DNA of 64,000 nucleotides from the NCBI GenBank assembly GCA_012295275.1, contig CM022673.1:5308153-5372152 (forward strand), written 5' to 3'. Position numbers and translations under genes: made by a program. The stretch's first letter is position 1. Each line of letters begins with the position of its first letter. This stretch comes from Chrysomallon squamiferum. Taxonomy: Eukaryota > Mollusca > Gastropoda > Neomphalida > Peltospiridae. The notes beneath the pieces are model-generated. The model had not been told where the DNA came from. It saw only the letters and a program-made list of their open reading frames with translations, and did not search any database. Of this stretch, positions 50,318-61,889 are shown piece after piece.

Positions 50318-53300
50318 GTAAGTGCTTACAGATGAAGTTTCCAGAGCACTTTGTTGTATTCTGAACGATTGAATGAACAGGTTTATTCACTAGGATTTTT
50401 TTCGGTGAGTTTTTTTTTTTTTTACCTCTGGTTCCATCTCTGAAAGTTGTAACAGTTAAGGATCTGACAGTGTAAGAAGCTGAGATTAAAACTGTTGTTA
50501 TAACGACATTCGTGAGAGTTTGTTGGTTTCTACAACTTTTGGTTTCATTGACGTTTTTCTCCTAATTTAGTCTTTCGAAGAAGGATGCAGTAAATTTTAG
50601 TTTTTGAATAAAGAAGCAGACATAAAGGAATTTATACTTTTTTAAAAACAGAGCTAGAAACGAAATCAGAACTTTGAAAAAAAAAAAAAAAGTATATAAG
50701 ACGAAACAAAGGAGAAATAAAAACTTAAAATAGAAAACGTCTATCGTTTATAGTTTCTATTTATCTGCATCAGCGATAATTAGTGTGGATTTAACTATTG
50801 CCATCGCCATTAACTCGGCTAGGAAGTGGCCACTTTGGCGAAACACAATTACTTCATAACCAGAGGAGTGGAAACCTTCGACAGAACATTTTCACAAAAA
50901 CGTTTTTGTTTAACAAAGCCACCGATCCGGTGATAAAGATGTGCTGAAACGATCTTGACATATTGGATTGACTTTTATTTCAATGATCTGGCAAGCTTTC
51001 CGAAGTAGCAGCAATTAACGTAAACACAGCTTAACCCACGAAACCTTTTACCTAACAACACAGGCCTGTAAGTTGTACTTAAAAGTTTGACTGAAGGGAA
51101 ATCTCTTACTCTTATGTGTTTCCCCATTACTTGAGTCGATTACATGTAAAAAGTGCCATCAGCTCTGGTGCATTTGGTTAATGATAGCATCAGATATATG
51201 ACAGGCCAGGATAATTAACTGCTTTTCTAAAAGCTTATTATAAACTGTGATGTAATGTCAGTCAGCGAGTTACAGATATTAATACTCTTTCAGGATATGC
51301 AGTCCTTGACTTAGTTATTAGCAATTTCGAGAAATATTTCTAGATAATTACACCACTCGTCGTTAATTTGTTTTGTTCTTTTCAAAAATATTTTATTAGC
51401 GTGATTCAAGGACGTGTTAAAAACTAGACTTGAAAATCGCTACATCTCCAAAATTTGTGTTTAATATTTAACAAAGATACTCAACGTTCAATTTGTTTTC
51501 CCAATTTTTTTTTTTGACAATTTGAATATCAATCGAAATAACTTAATCAGCGAGTCAGAAAGTTTCTACTGCCCATCAACTTTTTAAATAACGAAGAAAA
51601 AAAATATATTAAAGGAATGACAAAATCCAGAAAATAGGAAAAACGATTGGAGCAAACTCTTTTGAGATTTGTTCGTGAAAAAAAAATGAATCATCGATAA
51701 ATTAAAAAAGGGGTTGCTTATTTGCTGTGAATTATACGGAGTAAAAACAATATAATTCTGTGATTATTCAGATATAAAAAATGGTGAAATTTAGTATTGG
51801 ATTAAAGTATAACTCAGTTAATACCACTCAGTTATTTGTCGCAGTTAACAACTGAAAATTTTCTGTAAACGTGTTGTGTTTGAAAAAAAAAAAACAACAA
51901 CAGAAAAAAGAAAAAAGGAAAGAAATAAAGATAAGACAACAAGTTTGCTTTCTGTGATAAACAACACTGACAGTGCATTCCCCCGCAACAGCGAAATAAA
52001 CCAACATTTAACTCAATTTAACAAGATAAGTGTTTGTGGAGATAATATTTGGCGCTAATTCAAATTAGACCATCGTCATCCGGAACTGGTGAGCGGTGTT
52101 TTTGAGAAGAGAAATGAAGGCTTCTCGTCGTAACGTGCACTTAACGATTTGTCGCCGAATCCGGAGTCGCTGATCAACTTCATGGTGCATAAATAGTCAC
52201 AAAAACGAGTGTCAAAAGTTAAACGAGTTTAATACATTTCGTTTTTTTTTTTTTTTCTTGGTCTCGGAAAGCGGAATTCGTGTTTGGAATTTCACGATCC
52301 ATAACAAATTAAATAGAGAAAAGTGAAATATCAGATTTTATTTATGAAACCAGATTCAGTATCCGAGATCAATCAGTTGTTAAGAAGAGAAAGGAAACAG
52401 AGAGACAAAAAGGTTCCAATAACAGGATATTTTGTTAATAGCAATTAAAATATTTTTCAAACTGGAAACTTTTGTTACCGGATGGTAATTCACTGATATT
52501 TCGTGTGTATTCCCTACAGACAGTTTTAATAATAAGTGGAAAATTTGTTCTCACGATTTCAGTATTTTATCAGATTTTCTCCAAAAACTCTAACAACAAC
52601 AACAACAACAACAGGAAAAAGGATACAACAGCATACAAATTAGTGAATATCCATCGATGTTATATAACTGTTTGATAACATATTTCGTACGTTGGCCTGC
52701 TTTATCCAAAAGGATTTAATCTATTAATAATAATTACATCATCGGAAGTTTAATTTTTGTAGTTAAGATCGGGAAACACGATAGCGCACACAGTGCTTCA
52801 ATTCTTTCCTGGTTGCTACGACTACTCCGCAGTAAACTTTCTTCTTCTTTTTTTTTTTTTAAAACCCACCAACAACTACAAAAACAAACAAACAAACAAA
52901 AATTCCCAAAGAATTGAACCGTACGATCTGCTCGTATGTTGATATAAACAGACAGAAGCCTAATAACAAATAACAACTTCTTTCTTTAAATAAAAAAAAA
53001 AAAAAAAAAAAACAACAAAAAAAAACGTTCTCATTGCAATTCATACGACCTATAATACAAATTACTTCAAATCAGATTATTCTGTGGAGTCTTTTTTTTT
53101 TCTCTCTCTCTCTCTCTGCACTCATTTGGATTGCCAATAGCATGCATGATGGTCAAAAGACAATCCCGTTGCCCATCGATTTAACGTCGCCTTTCTTTCT
53201 TGATTAAAGACATCAAAACAGGCAGACTTGCTGCTGTTGCCGTACGATGTGACATCGTGGAAACTGTTTGATAGTCATGTTTCATACAGGATAATTGGCG

Positions 53301-53329
53301 ATCAGTGCATGTGTATTTCGTTTTTTTAG
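50318..53329 (+). other. Putative intron, mostly unique sequence
   Basis: About 3 kb with only small repeats: A-runs at 50678 and 52990-53010, T-runs at 50409 and 52242, AAC units at 52592-52613 and a short CT run at 53100-53117. It is the longest stretch in the window without a large microsatellite. 50800-51350 and 53120-53300 look non-repetitive and might contain further untranslated exons or regulatory DNA, but no element can be specified. Confidence 0.4.
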
Positions 53330-53432
53330 CCTCAGCCATTTTTGGGGGATTATGCTAAAAGCCGAAATGTTCGGAGTTTACTTTAATCTGGTGGTTATGG
53401 GAATACAATATCTGGTGTGCACAGCGGAATCG
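53330..53432 (+). CDS. Candidate first coding exon with signal peptide
   Basis: A good acceptor (TATTTCGTTTTTTTAG) ends at 53329 and a consensus donor GTGAGTAC follows 53432. Between them an ATG at 53352, with A at -3, opens 27 codons ending exactly at the donor in phase 0. The peptide starts MLKAEMFG, has a hydrophobic core VYFNLVVMGIQYLV (residues 9-22) and ends CTAES. That is the n-, h- and c-region pattern of a secretion signal, with probable cleavage near CTA or AES. The frame is also open upstream of the ATG within the exon, so it could instead be an internal exon with a membrane helix. Together with the segments at 48985 and 50024 it suggests a plus-strand secreted or membrane-protein gene with a long 5' untranslated region. 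The downstream exons are not identified in this window, so the product cannot be named. Confidence 0.48.
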
Positions 53433-54240
53433 GTGAGTACCTCCAACTTTTATTTAGTTTTTAGAATTATTTTTTGCAGTTTAGAAAACAGATATAATTA
53501 TTATGTATGTGTGTTTTGGGTGTATAGAAAAATAACAGTACTATTAATACTAAAATTACTAACAAATACCAGCAGCAAAAGAATTACGACCATATCGAAA
53601 ATATCATCAACACCACCAACGTCAACATCGACAGCAGCAGTAGCACGCACTTCCACCCACTACACCGATAAAAGCAACCACTACAATACCTACAGAACCA
53701 AGAAAAAAAATATCATCACAACAACAACATTATCAGCTACCACAACAACATTATCAATAAAATAACAATAATATTTCCTAATTTATTTTTTTTTTTTTTT
53801 TTGGTGTCTCCTCCAGTTGCTTCTTTCGTTCTTTGTAAATTTAGTGCAAATAAAATGAAAAGTTAAAAAAAAAAAAAAAGGAAAGAAAAGAAGTAAAAAA
53901 AAAAACTAACGATACATCGCATCCAAATTTTATGAAAATGTATAAAAGAGACAGCAATCTTCAGAATGGCTAACACGCTGTGCTTTAAATAATTTTCTTT
54001 GAATATTTTCGACCTCTGTAAATGTCACGTTTACACTTCAGTGGCTAACACAGAATCACTTCAGTCCTTCTCTGTAGAGTAGCTGAGACCTTGGTAAAAA
54101 AAAATATTTCTTCAGAATTTAGATATGCAGTTTACATGATAGTGCATATATATTTTATATTACTTCTGCTTAAATTTCTTTTCTCTGTGTGTATGTTATG
54201 TATAAATGTCCTTTTGTATGCATCTATGTATAGATGTATG
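53433..54240. other. Spacer or putative intron with triplet repeats
   Basis: 53540-53770 holds degenerate CAA/CAC/ATC triplets giving a Thr/Ser-rich frame that is not part of the exon. T- and A-runs lie at 53785-53802 and 53865-53879. Confidence 0.5.
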
Positions 54241-54279
54241 TATGTATGTGAGTGTATTTATGTATGTATATCTCTCTCG

Positions 54280-54295
54280 CTCTCTCACTTTCTCT

Positions 54296-54371
<76 letters not shown>

Positions 54372-54450
54372 GTACGTATCTACGTACATACGTACGTATG
54401 TATGTATGTATTATATATGTATGTACGTATGAATATGTATGTATATACAT
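54280..54450. repeat. (CT)n, (TA)n and TATG/TACG compound array
   Basis: CT units 54302-54353, TA units 54354-54371, then GTATGTACG-type tetramers to about 54450. Confidence 0.96.
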
Positions 54451-54575
54451 GTATGAATGTATCTATTCATGATTTATATTCCCACCATTTCATTCAGTAC
54501 ATGCATCCATTCAGTTCATTCACATACAATCCTTTCATTCATTCGCTACTGGAATTAAACCTTCATTCTTGGAAT

Positions 54576-54579
<4 letters not shown>

Positions 54580-54616
<37 letters not shown>
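54580..54616. repeat. Poly-T run
   Basis: About 37 T residues. Confidence 0.97.
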
Positions 54617-54619
<3 letters not shown>

Positions 54620-55040
54620 GACATTTGAGAATTCCTCAGATCTATTAATTTCTCTTCGTGGCACACGTTCTCAAGAATCTCTGTGAGAAAATACTTTTTT
54701 TCTTCTTCTTCTTCTGTATTTATCTTCACGTCATCACCACTAAACGTCTTGGTGAAGCTGGTTGTGTGCGGCCTGAGTGAAGGGTGGAAATCAAACACAG
54801 ATGCAAGGTGTTTTTGGAATGCTTTCGATTATCCCGCTGTGATGTGCAGCTTTTGTCGTGATAGTTGTTTTATTAGTTTATTTGCTGAACGTGTAAAGTT
54901 GTATTGTGTAATGTGCTGTTTAAGTGTGAGGCGTTTATTGAGTGTTTTTGGAAAGCGAAGAAGTTAAAGGAGCGTTGTAAACACCGTGCAGATACGCTTA
55001 CATACATACAGACATACACATTATGACGTAAATTCCCTTG
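54620..55040. other. Unique spacer with open frame
   Basis: A plus-strand frame at 54683-54967 starts from a TTC-rich tract and continues through mixed-composition sequence (VVCGLSEGWKSNTDARCFWN). It ends in TAA. No ATG fits and nothing is recognised. Confidence 0.25.

Positions 55041-55042
<2 letters not shown>

Positions 55043-55133
<91 letters not shown>
55043..55133. repeat. (CT)n then (AT)n compound microsatellite
   Basis: CT units to about 55100, then AT units to 55133. This is the same CT-to-TA transition as at 54353. Confidence 0.97.
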
Positions 55134-55137
<4 letters not shown>

Positions 55138-55139
55138 GT

Positions 55140-56090
55140 GTGCGAGGTGTTGCTCTTGTGAATTAAAATGGCTGTGAATTCCCGGTTTAAGACAATATTA
55201 GTGTATTTTATTAGGAAACTTGTAGAAAAACGAACTATCAACTAACTGTACATATGATCATTTTAGCCGGATCTTGAGCGATTCAACTACGTGTATTCCT
55301 GTAGGAAGAAAGAGATAGCTAGTTAGCTTGCTATGTAGATAGAGAGATAAACAGAGAGACGGGTGTATGGAAGGATGGGCATAGGGAAAGATGTACAGAT
55401 ATACAGATATAAAGACAGAGAGGTGAACAAAAGAAAAAAGAAAAAAAATGCGAGAGAATGCAGGGTTGGTGAGGATAAAGATGTTTTTGGTTTAAAACAA
55501 TATTAACATTAAGATTTCACCTCCCCCCCACACACACACACTCACGCACATACAGACAGACAGAAACAAATTAACATGCTAATCAGAGTGAGATGCTGTG
55601 AAGCATGTCTACGACAGACACGCTCTCTGACTAACACGGATACACGCCTTTACAATGCCTCCGACCACGACAGTAATCAACAAAACAATATTCTAAAACT
55701 CACAAACACATTTACACAATTAACAAATCAATACACACATCACAACTGGTGTTTGTCTTTTCATACCCAGTCTTACCTCCGACTTGGGTATTTATTTCTA
55801 AACTGGCTTTTATTTCTGGAACAGCATTATCTTCTGGGCAGTAATTTCTATTGTCGGGGGTCAATAACAATAATAAATGTTGACTAGCTAGGGCCACTGA
55901 ATGCAGGGACCTGTCTTGTAAACCTAATTAAGCGAATGCGCCCACAATCCTGCTCCTTGGTGTTAAAGATCCTGTATCTGACAGTGACACTGAGCATACT
56001 TCTAATAAATTAAATTTACCATTGACAACTTGACGTTCAGAAGTTCTTGTGTTGTCCGAGAACTCGCATAAATCAAAATAAAATAAAGAA
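55140..56090. other. Unique spacer, possible repeat fragment
   Basis: 55560-55990 is non-repetitive, moderately GC and contains a plus-strand frame (55576-55887) with no start or splice support. A short C-run at 55522-55529 precedes CA units. It may be an old element but no family is clear. Confidence 0.35.
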
Positions 56091-56094
56091 CTGT

Positions 56095-56320
56095 TGTTGT
56101 TTTTTTACTCTTTATAAACAGCAGGTTAATAATAATTATGTTGTTGTTGATGATGCTAATAACAATAGTAACGGCAGTTGTGGTAATGGTAGTAATAGTA
56201 ATAGTTATAAAAATGATAACAGCAACAACTGTAATAATAATAACAATAACAATAATAATGGTAATAATAATAATAATCATAATCATAATCAGACGAAGGA
56301 TAAATAAATAAACAATTAAA
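56095..56320. repeat. Degenerate AAT/AAC/GGT triplet array
   Basis: AATAATAG, AACAACTG and AATCATAATC units give Asn-rich and Ile-rich frames that are artefacts. Confidence 0.85.
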
Positions 56321-56324
56321 AAAT

Positions 56325-57785
56325 AATAGATTATCAAAACAAAAAAACGGAAAAAAACAAACATAAAAAACACACTAATAATGATGATAAAAAAATATAT
56401 ATCAAAGAATTAAAAAAAAAACAAAGGTAACAACGCCAAACATAAATTTATAATTATCCCAAACAACAATATTGTCTCCATTTTTGATCATAAACCTTTC
56501 CATTACGTAAAATCTAAAAATTTCTTTTTCTCAAGCTCTACAATGCCTCGGCGACGACTATGATTATTTCAACGTTTCGTTTCTAATCTCTAACACTTTC
56601 TGTATAATTTATACCTGGGACTTTTTCACTAGGCAGAACTTATAATTGAGGAAATTTCATTAGATGCGATTGTCAGCAAATACTAGGGCATCGGTTACAG
56701 TTTTATAACATATCACTCGGGGCATGATACGATGTCGGATCGATGTGCATTGTGGACTTTCGGATACTTTCCCAGTTGCTGTCATTTATTTATTGCATTG
56801 AGCACAGATCTTTTTTAAGACTCGAAATACCTGTATCTGTACATGTTTTCATCATGAAACTCAGCTGTCATTGTTTTAAATCACTTGGGTGTTATTAATA
56901 TTATAAATATATATATAACATGCAGTAGACGACTGGGAGAATCCCCCTGCTCATAATTCTTGATGCGTCCCTGATAATACATATAACATACACAATGGTG
57001 TATAAAATACACCTTTCTGTATAAAATACACCTTTCTGTATAAAATATACCATCCTGAATGAATGACAGGATCTAAGAGTGTAACCAGCTCTTGTGACAG
57101 TTTTTATTCAGACGTCATATGACAAGATGTTTGTTTTAATAGTTTCTCAGTGACTAATTTGCTGTGTAATGATTAAACACACATTCCACAATTTCTTCTC
57201 TTTCTTTATCGCTTATATCTAGTATTCTTATCGGCTTTCTAACTGTCTGTCGTACGTCACAGCTGATCTTATCAGTTATCTTTTAGGTCAATCTACGTTA
57301 TAAGCCCCCATAAAAAAAAAAATAAAAAATAAAAAATATAAAAAAAAGTGAAAAAGTAAAAAAAAAAAAAAAAAAAGTGAAAATAAAAAAATAAATAAAA
57401 AGAAAGAATAAAAAGAAGTAAAAAAAAAAAAAAAGAAAAAAGATAAACAGAAAAGATTAATGCTTTTATTTCAGGTTTACTTTTAAAATAAAGATCCTCA
57501 AATTCTTTTCATCAGGAATCCGCGAAGAATAAAGCCTCACATTTAAACTAATTTCGGCCGGGTAAATTAAATCCTAAGTTAAGCATCTGTCAGAATATCA
57601 TTGTACCGTTTGTTTCCAATTTCCTTCAGAGCTAAAATTAACCTAGACAGTACGGTGGACAAAACTGAGTTCGTTAAGATACTGAAATCTCTTAGTCGTA
57701 TCCAGAAGCAATTTCGAAGATTCAGGACCATTAGACTGACGTTGATGTGTGGGTCATTTTCAAAATGTTACGTAACAGCTTCAGT
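56325..57785. other. AT-rich spacer
   Basis: A 19-bp unit (GTATAAAATACACCTTTCT) repeats three times at about 56998-57052. A-rich tracts at 57312-57445. A frame at 57601-57804 runs into the satellite and is unrecognised. Confidence 0.5.
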
Positions 57786-57789
57786 CTGG

Positions 57790-59052
57790 TATAGTGTAGT
57801 ATAGTACAGGTTAGGACGGTAAAATAAAGTGTAGTGTAGTGTAATATGATGTAGTGTTGTGTAGTACAGTGTAGTGCAGTGTAGTGTAGAGTTGTGTAGT
57901 ACAGTGTAATTTAGTGTAGTGTAGTGTAGTGTAGTATAGTGTAGTGCAGTGTAGTGTAGTGTAGTGTAGTGTAGTATAGTGTAGTGCAGTGTAGTGTAGT
58001 GTAATTTAGTGTAGTGTAGTGTGATGTAGTATAGTGTAATTTTTAGTGTAGTGTAGTGTAGTGTAGTGTTGTGTAGTGTGATGTAGTGTAGTGTAATTTA
58101 GTGTAGTGTAGTGTAGTGTAGTATAGTGTAGTGTAGTGCAGTGTAGTGTAGTGTAATTTAGTGTAGTGTAGTGTGATGTAGTATAGTGTAGTGTAGTGAA
58201 GTGTGATGTAGTATAGTGTAGTGTAGTGTGATGTAGTGTTGTGTAGTGTAGTGTAATGTAGTGTAGTGTAGTGTAGTGTAGTGTAGTGTAGTGTAGTGTT
58301 GTGTAGTGTAGTGTAGTGTAGTGTGTAGTGTAGTGTAGTGTAGTGTAGTGTAGTGTAGTGTAGTGTAGTGTAGTGTAGTGTTGTGTAGTGTGATGTAGTG
58401 TAGTGTAATTTAGTGTAGTGTAGTGTAGTGTAGTATAGTGTAGTGTAGTGCAGTGTAGTGTAGTGTAATTTAGTGTAGTGTAGTGTGATGTAGTATAGTG
58501 TAGTGTAGTGAAGTGTGATGTAGTATAGTGTAGTGTAGTGTGATGTAGTGTTGTGTAGTGTAGTGTGTGTAGTGTAGTGTTGTGTAGTGTAGTGTAGTGT
58601 AGTGTTGTGTAGTGTAGTGTAGTGTAGTGTAGTGTAGTGTAGTGTAGTGTAGTGTAGTGTAGTGTAGTGTTGTGTAGTGTAGTGTAGTGTAGTGTAGTGT
58701 AGTGTAGTGTAGTGTAGTGTAGTGTAGTGTAGTGTAGTGTAGTGTAGTGTAGTGTAGTGTAGTGTAGTGTAGTGTAGTGTAGTGTAGTGTAGTGTAGTGT
58801 AGTGTAGTGTAGTGTAGTGTAGTGTAGTGTAGTGTAGTGTAGTGTAGTGTAGTGTAGTGTAGTGTAGTGTAGTGTGTGTAGTGTAGTGTAGTGTAGTGTA
58901 GTGTAGTGTAGTGTAGTGTAGTGTAGTGTAGTGTGATGTAGAAAAGTGTTGTGAAGTGTGGTGCAGTGTAATTTAGTTTAATGTAGTATAGTATAGTGTA
59001 GTGAAGTGTATGTAGTTTAGTTTAGTGCAGTGTAGTGTAATGTAATTTAGTA
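57790..59052 (+). repeat. 1.26-kb (TAGTG)n pentanucleotide satellite
   Basis: The pentamer TAGTG (GTGTA) is repeated about 250 times. Variants AATTTAGTG, TGATG, TGTTG, TGCAG, TATAG and TGAAG are sprinkled non-randomly. The centre (58650-58920) is nearly pure, and variants cluster in the first 800 bases and at the 3' edge. A 211-base block at 58044-58254 recurs without a difference at 58356-58566, showing higher-order structure. Confidence 0.98.
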
Positions 59053-59340
59053 TAGCATATTACAACAGATAGTAGCATAGTTTAGAATAGTATAAAGCAG
59101 TGTAGGATAGCATAGTATAGTATAGTACAGCATAGATTAGGATAGAACAGGATAGGATAGCATGGCATGGCATAGCATAGCATAGCATAGGATAGGATAG
59201 CATTGTATAGTGTAATATAGTATAACAGTATAATAATATAATATAATATAATGTAGCATAGCATAATATAACACAACATAACATAACATAACATTACACA
59301 ACATAACATAACATAATATAATATAATATAGTATTAAATA
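59053..59340 (+). repeat. Related pentamer arrays (TAGCA, TAGGA, TATAA, CATAA)
   Basis: Directly following the satellite, units drift to ATAGTAT, GCATAGCATA, GGATAGGATA and then ATAACATAACATAAC and ATAATATAAT. The five-base rhythm is kept. Confidence 0.9.
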
Positions 59341-59790
59341 GTACAGTTTTAAGCCTTTCGGCTTATAAATTTCATACATAAAATAACTACATTTGACGAG
59401 TGGAGGATGGACAATTAAATATGTGGAAAACGAAAGTACAGTGAATTTTAAAGAAATTTCTTAGCATTACAAAATTATATATTTCAACTATTTTAATTAA
59501 ACACGGTAGATTTTCTCCAGCAATATTTCTTCTTGTGTAATGAGCGTACAATGGACATAAACAAAATAAAGTAAAACTGATATTCAGAACGAAGGACACA
59601 ATCAGTGGGTTTCGCCGGAGTTTTGTTCAAGGCTCGATTTGTGTAACCTAATCCTTTTTCACACTAATGTTACTGACATGTTATGGATTATGTGTCTAGT
59701 AATTTGTGTTCAGTGATACTTCACCCGTCACCTTACATCAAAAATTACTTTTTCCACGAGATATTTGTAGAAGACGAATAATAAACGTAG
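59341..59790. other. AT-rich spacer
   Basis: Unique sequence; no supported feature. Confidence 0.45.
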
Positions 59791-59791
59791 T

Positions 59792-59938
59792 TGTTTTAAT
59801 TTTGATTAAAAAATAATTCTGACGGTGTATTTGCTGTCCGCTGTTTTAATCTTGACTGAAAAATAATTTTGTCGATCTATTTGCTGTGATTGTTTTAAAT
59901 TGAAATGAAAAACAACTGTTCACGGTACGTTTGCTTGA
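59792..59938. repeat. Diverged ~50-bp tandem repeat, three units
   Basis: TGTTTTAAT (or AAT variants), then TGAAAAATAATT-like sequence, then GTATTTGCTG-like ends recur with starts at 59792, 59842 and 59891. Confidence 0.7.
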
Positions 59939-59939
59939 A

Positions 59940-60625
59940 GACAAGTAATGATCGAGGTTATTTTAATTTGCTAACTGTCATAAACAAATCAGCGGTTGAC
60001 GTGAAATTACAATGCGTGACAAAACCAGCGTGTTAACTGTTAGTGTAGATCGTTGTGTTTTGCTGTTTTGTGTAAAACTGACAGCCAGTTTTTTTTTTTT
60101 ATTCTTTAGTTAACTTGTTTGCAATATGATCAATGTCCCGTATTATTTTTAAATATTATTTTTTGTATATTATTATCACCCATTATCACTTACTTATTTC
60201 GTTATGATCATAATCATTAACATCATCCCCATCATCACATTGTTTGTCCTTCACTCCTTTTTTCATTCATTCATTAATTTTCTCCATTCATCCGTTCGTT
60301 TTTTATTTTTTATACACTTTACTTATATTTATCTATATTGACCATATTGATAAGGAAAAATCGAAGAGTCATTGTTATACTTACACTCTTAATACCAAAT
60401 ATCTATAACAGAGCACTCTTGTAAATTAATACTTTATATTAATATATTTATAGATCTCATAAGTATCTGACTATTACAACAACAAAAAAAAAAAATAAAG
60501 AAAAAAATAAAGAAAACAAATGAGAAAAAAAAACCTAATCCTTCTTATCTATATAATAAAAGGAAATTATTGATAAAGAGAGACGATGGCAAAAACAAAA
60601 AGATGTCACTCTAAGATCTTCTAAA
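59940..60625. other. AT-rich spacer
   Basis: ATC-rich near 60205-60240 and A-runs at 60485-60530. No gene. Confidence 0.5.
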
Positions 60626-60626
60626 C

Positions 60627-61670
60627 CATGCATGAGCAACCTTTTTGGAGGAGCGGGCCGCACAGAAACATGGTACATCATTAGGCGGGACGCATCACTA
60701 ATACACTAATAGTTTCCTTGTGAAATTAGGCAAACCACTCAGAAAGTCGTAATTTGCTCATGACTGAACTAAACAGTAACGATTATAGGGTTTTCATAAC
60801 ATAATAATGTGCAATAGATCGTGAGAGAAGAGCATTATTAAAGAGATAAATAGCTAACAGGTCAGATAATTCTTGTCAATGTTGTGGCAGTCCTCTCGAA
60901 GTCATATGTTGTTTCTTCGAACTGCTACAGTTATATTTCAGATACGCCTACATATCACCTTAGTACACCTCTGGTTATGATTTCATACCGCAGTGGTTCT
61001 GCTTTACCTCAATAGCAAATAACAACTGCTTTGATAGAGCTTTATTATTGTCTAAACACATTCTTATAGCTTAATAAGGATTTAGTACTGCTTGAGGATC
61101 TCAATAGATGTAGTTCAATAGCGTTTTAGATAAGGTAGTAGCTTCTTGTACCTGCGCTGGAGACTTCGCGATTATGGTCTCTCAGCCGTTTTACATCATC
61201 ATCAAAATGTGCAGCAATAAAGACAGAACTATTATTGCATTTGATCTACATCGCTTCATGGGACAACGCTCGTCGGAGTTGTTTATGACAACTTAACCAG
61301 TTCTATTGGAAAACAGTCTAATACAGTTTAACAATCTCAAAACCTTTCAAGTGCTCGACGTAAAGGCGGATTCTCATTTAGCCTTGTCGATGATGTTGTG
61401 AAAAGTGGAATCTTTGTCTGTTGTTGATTGTGCTCGTCGTTCCTGTCCTTCCATGGCGATTGTTAATGAAAAAGTCGTAGAGTTACGCTTTAAAGGAACG
61501 ACGATGAGGGGACATTACGTACACACGTTTGTTCTTGAAGACAGGGACGTAAATACTCTGGCTTCTTTCTTTAAAATCTGTTTTACGCTGTCTCTGAGGG
61601 CGCATCCGATCTTTGATTTAACCAAGCGTATATGTCAGAGGGTAAAGACATGACAGAAATGAAATAAATA
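60627..61670 (-). mobile_element. hAT-like transposon end and possible decayed interior
   Basis: CATGCATGAGCAACCTTTTTG at about 60627, followed by GAGCGGGCCGCAC at 60651-60663, matches the terminal pattern of many animal hAT elements (CAGGCATGAGCAACCTTTTTG-like end with a nearby GCGGGCCGC). If so the element would extend to higher coordinates with its transposase on the minus strand. 60700-61650 is unique, less AT-rich and broken by stops in the frames I read. A plus-strand frame at 61405-61653 is coding-like (NEKVVELRFKGTTMRGHYVH) but unrecognised. No opposite terminal repeat was found, so the extent is uncertain. Confidence 0.38.
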
Positions 61671-61840
61671 ATTGGTAGGAGTAACCCCCGTGCATCGTCA
61701 TCATCATCGATTCTTAAGAAGGCAGGCTTCGTTGCGTGCATGTTGTATTGGACATGATCTGTCCGTGCTCAGACAGTTTAAAATAAAAAACACGAAAGAA
61801 AAACGTATTCGCTACATTACATTTTCACCAATGTTAACAC

Positions 61841-61842
<2 letters not shown>
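61671..61842. other. Spacer
   Basis: No supported feature. Confidence 0.4.

Positions 61843-61886
<44 letters not shown>
61843..61886. repeat. (TTA)n microsatellite
   Basis: About 14 TTA units. Confidence 0.95.
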
Positions 61887-61889
61887 GTT

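Noticed and set aside
59060-59379. Leu/Cys/Tyr-rich minus-strand frames
   Set aside because: Three overlapping frames are open because of the pentamer array, the expected artefact of a stop-poor five-base repeat.
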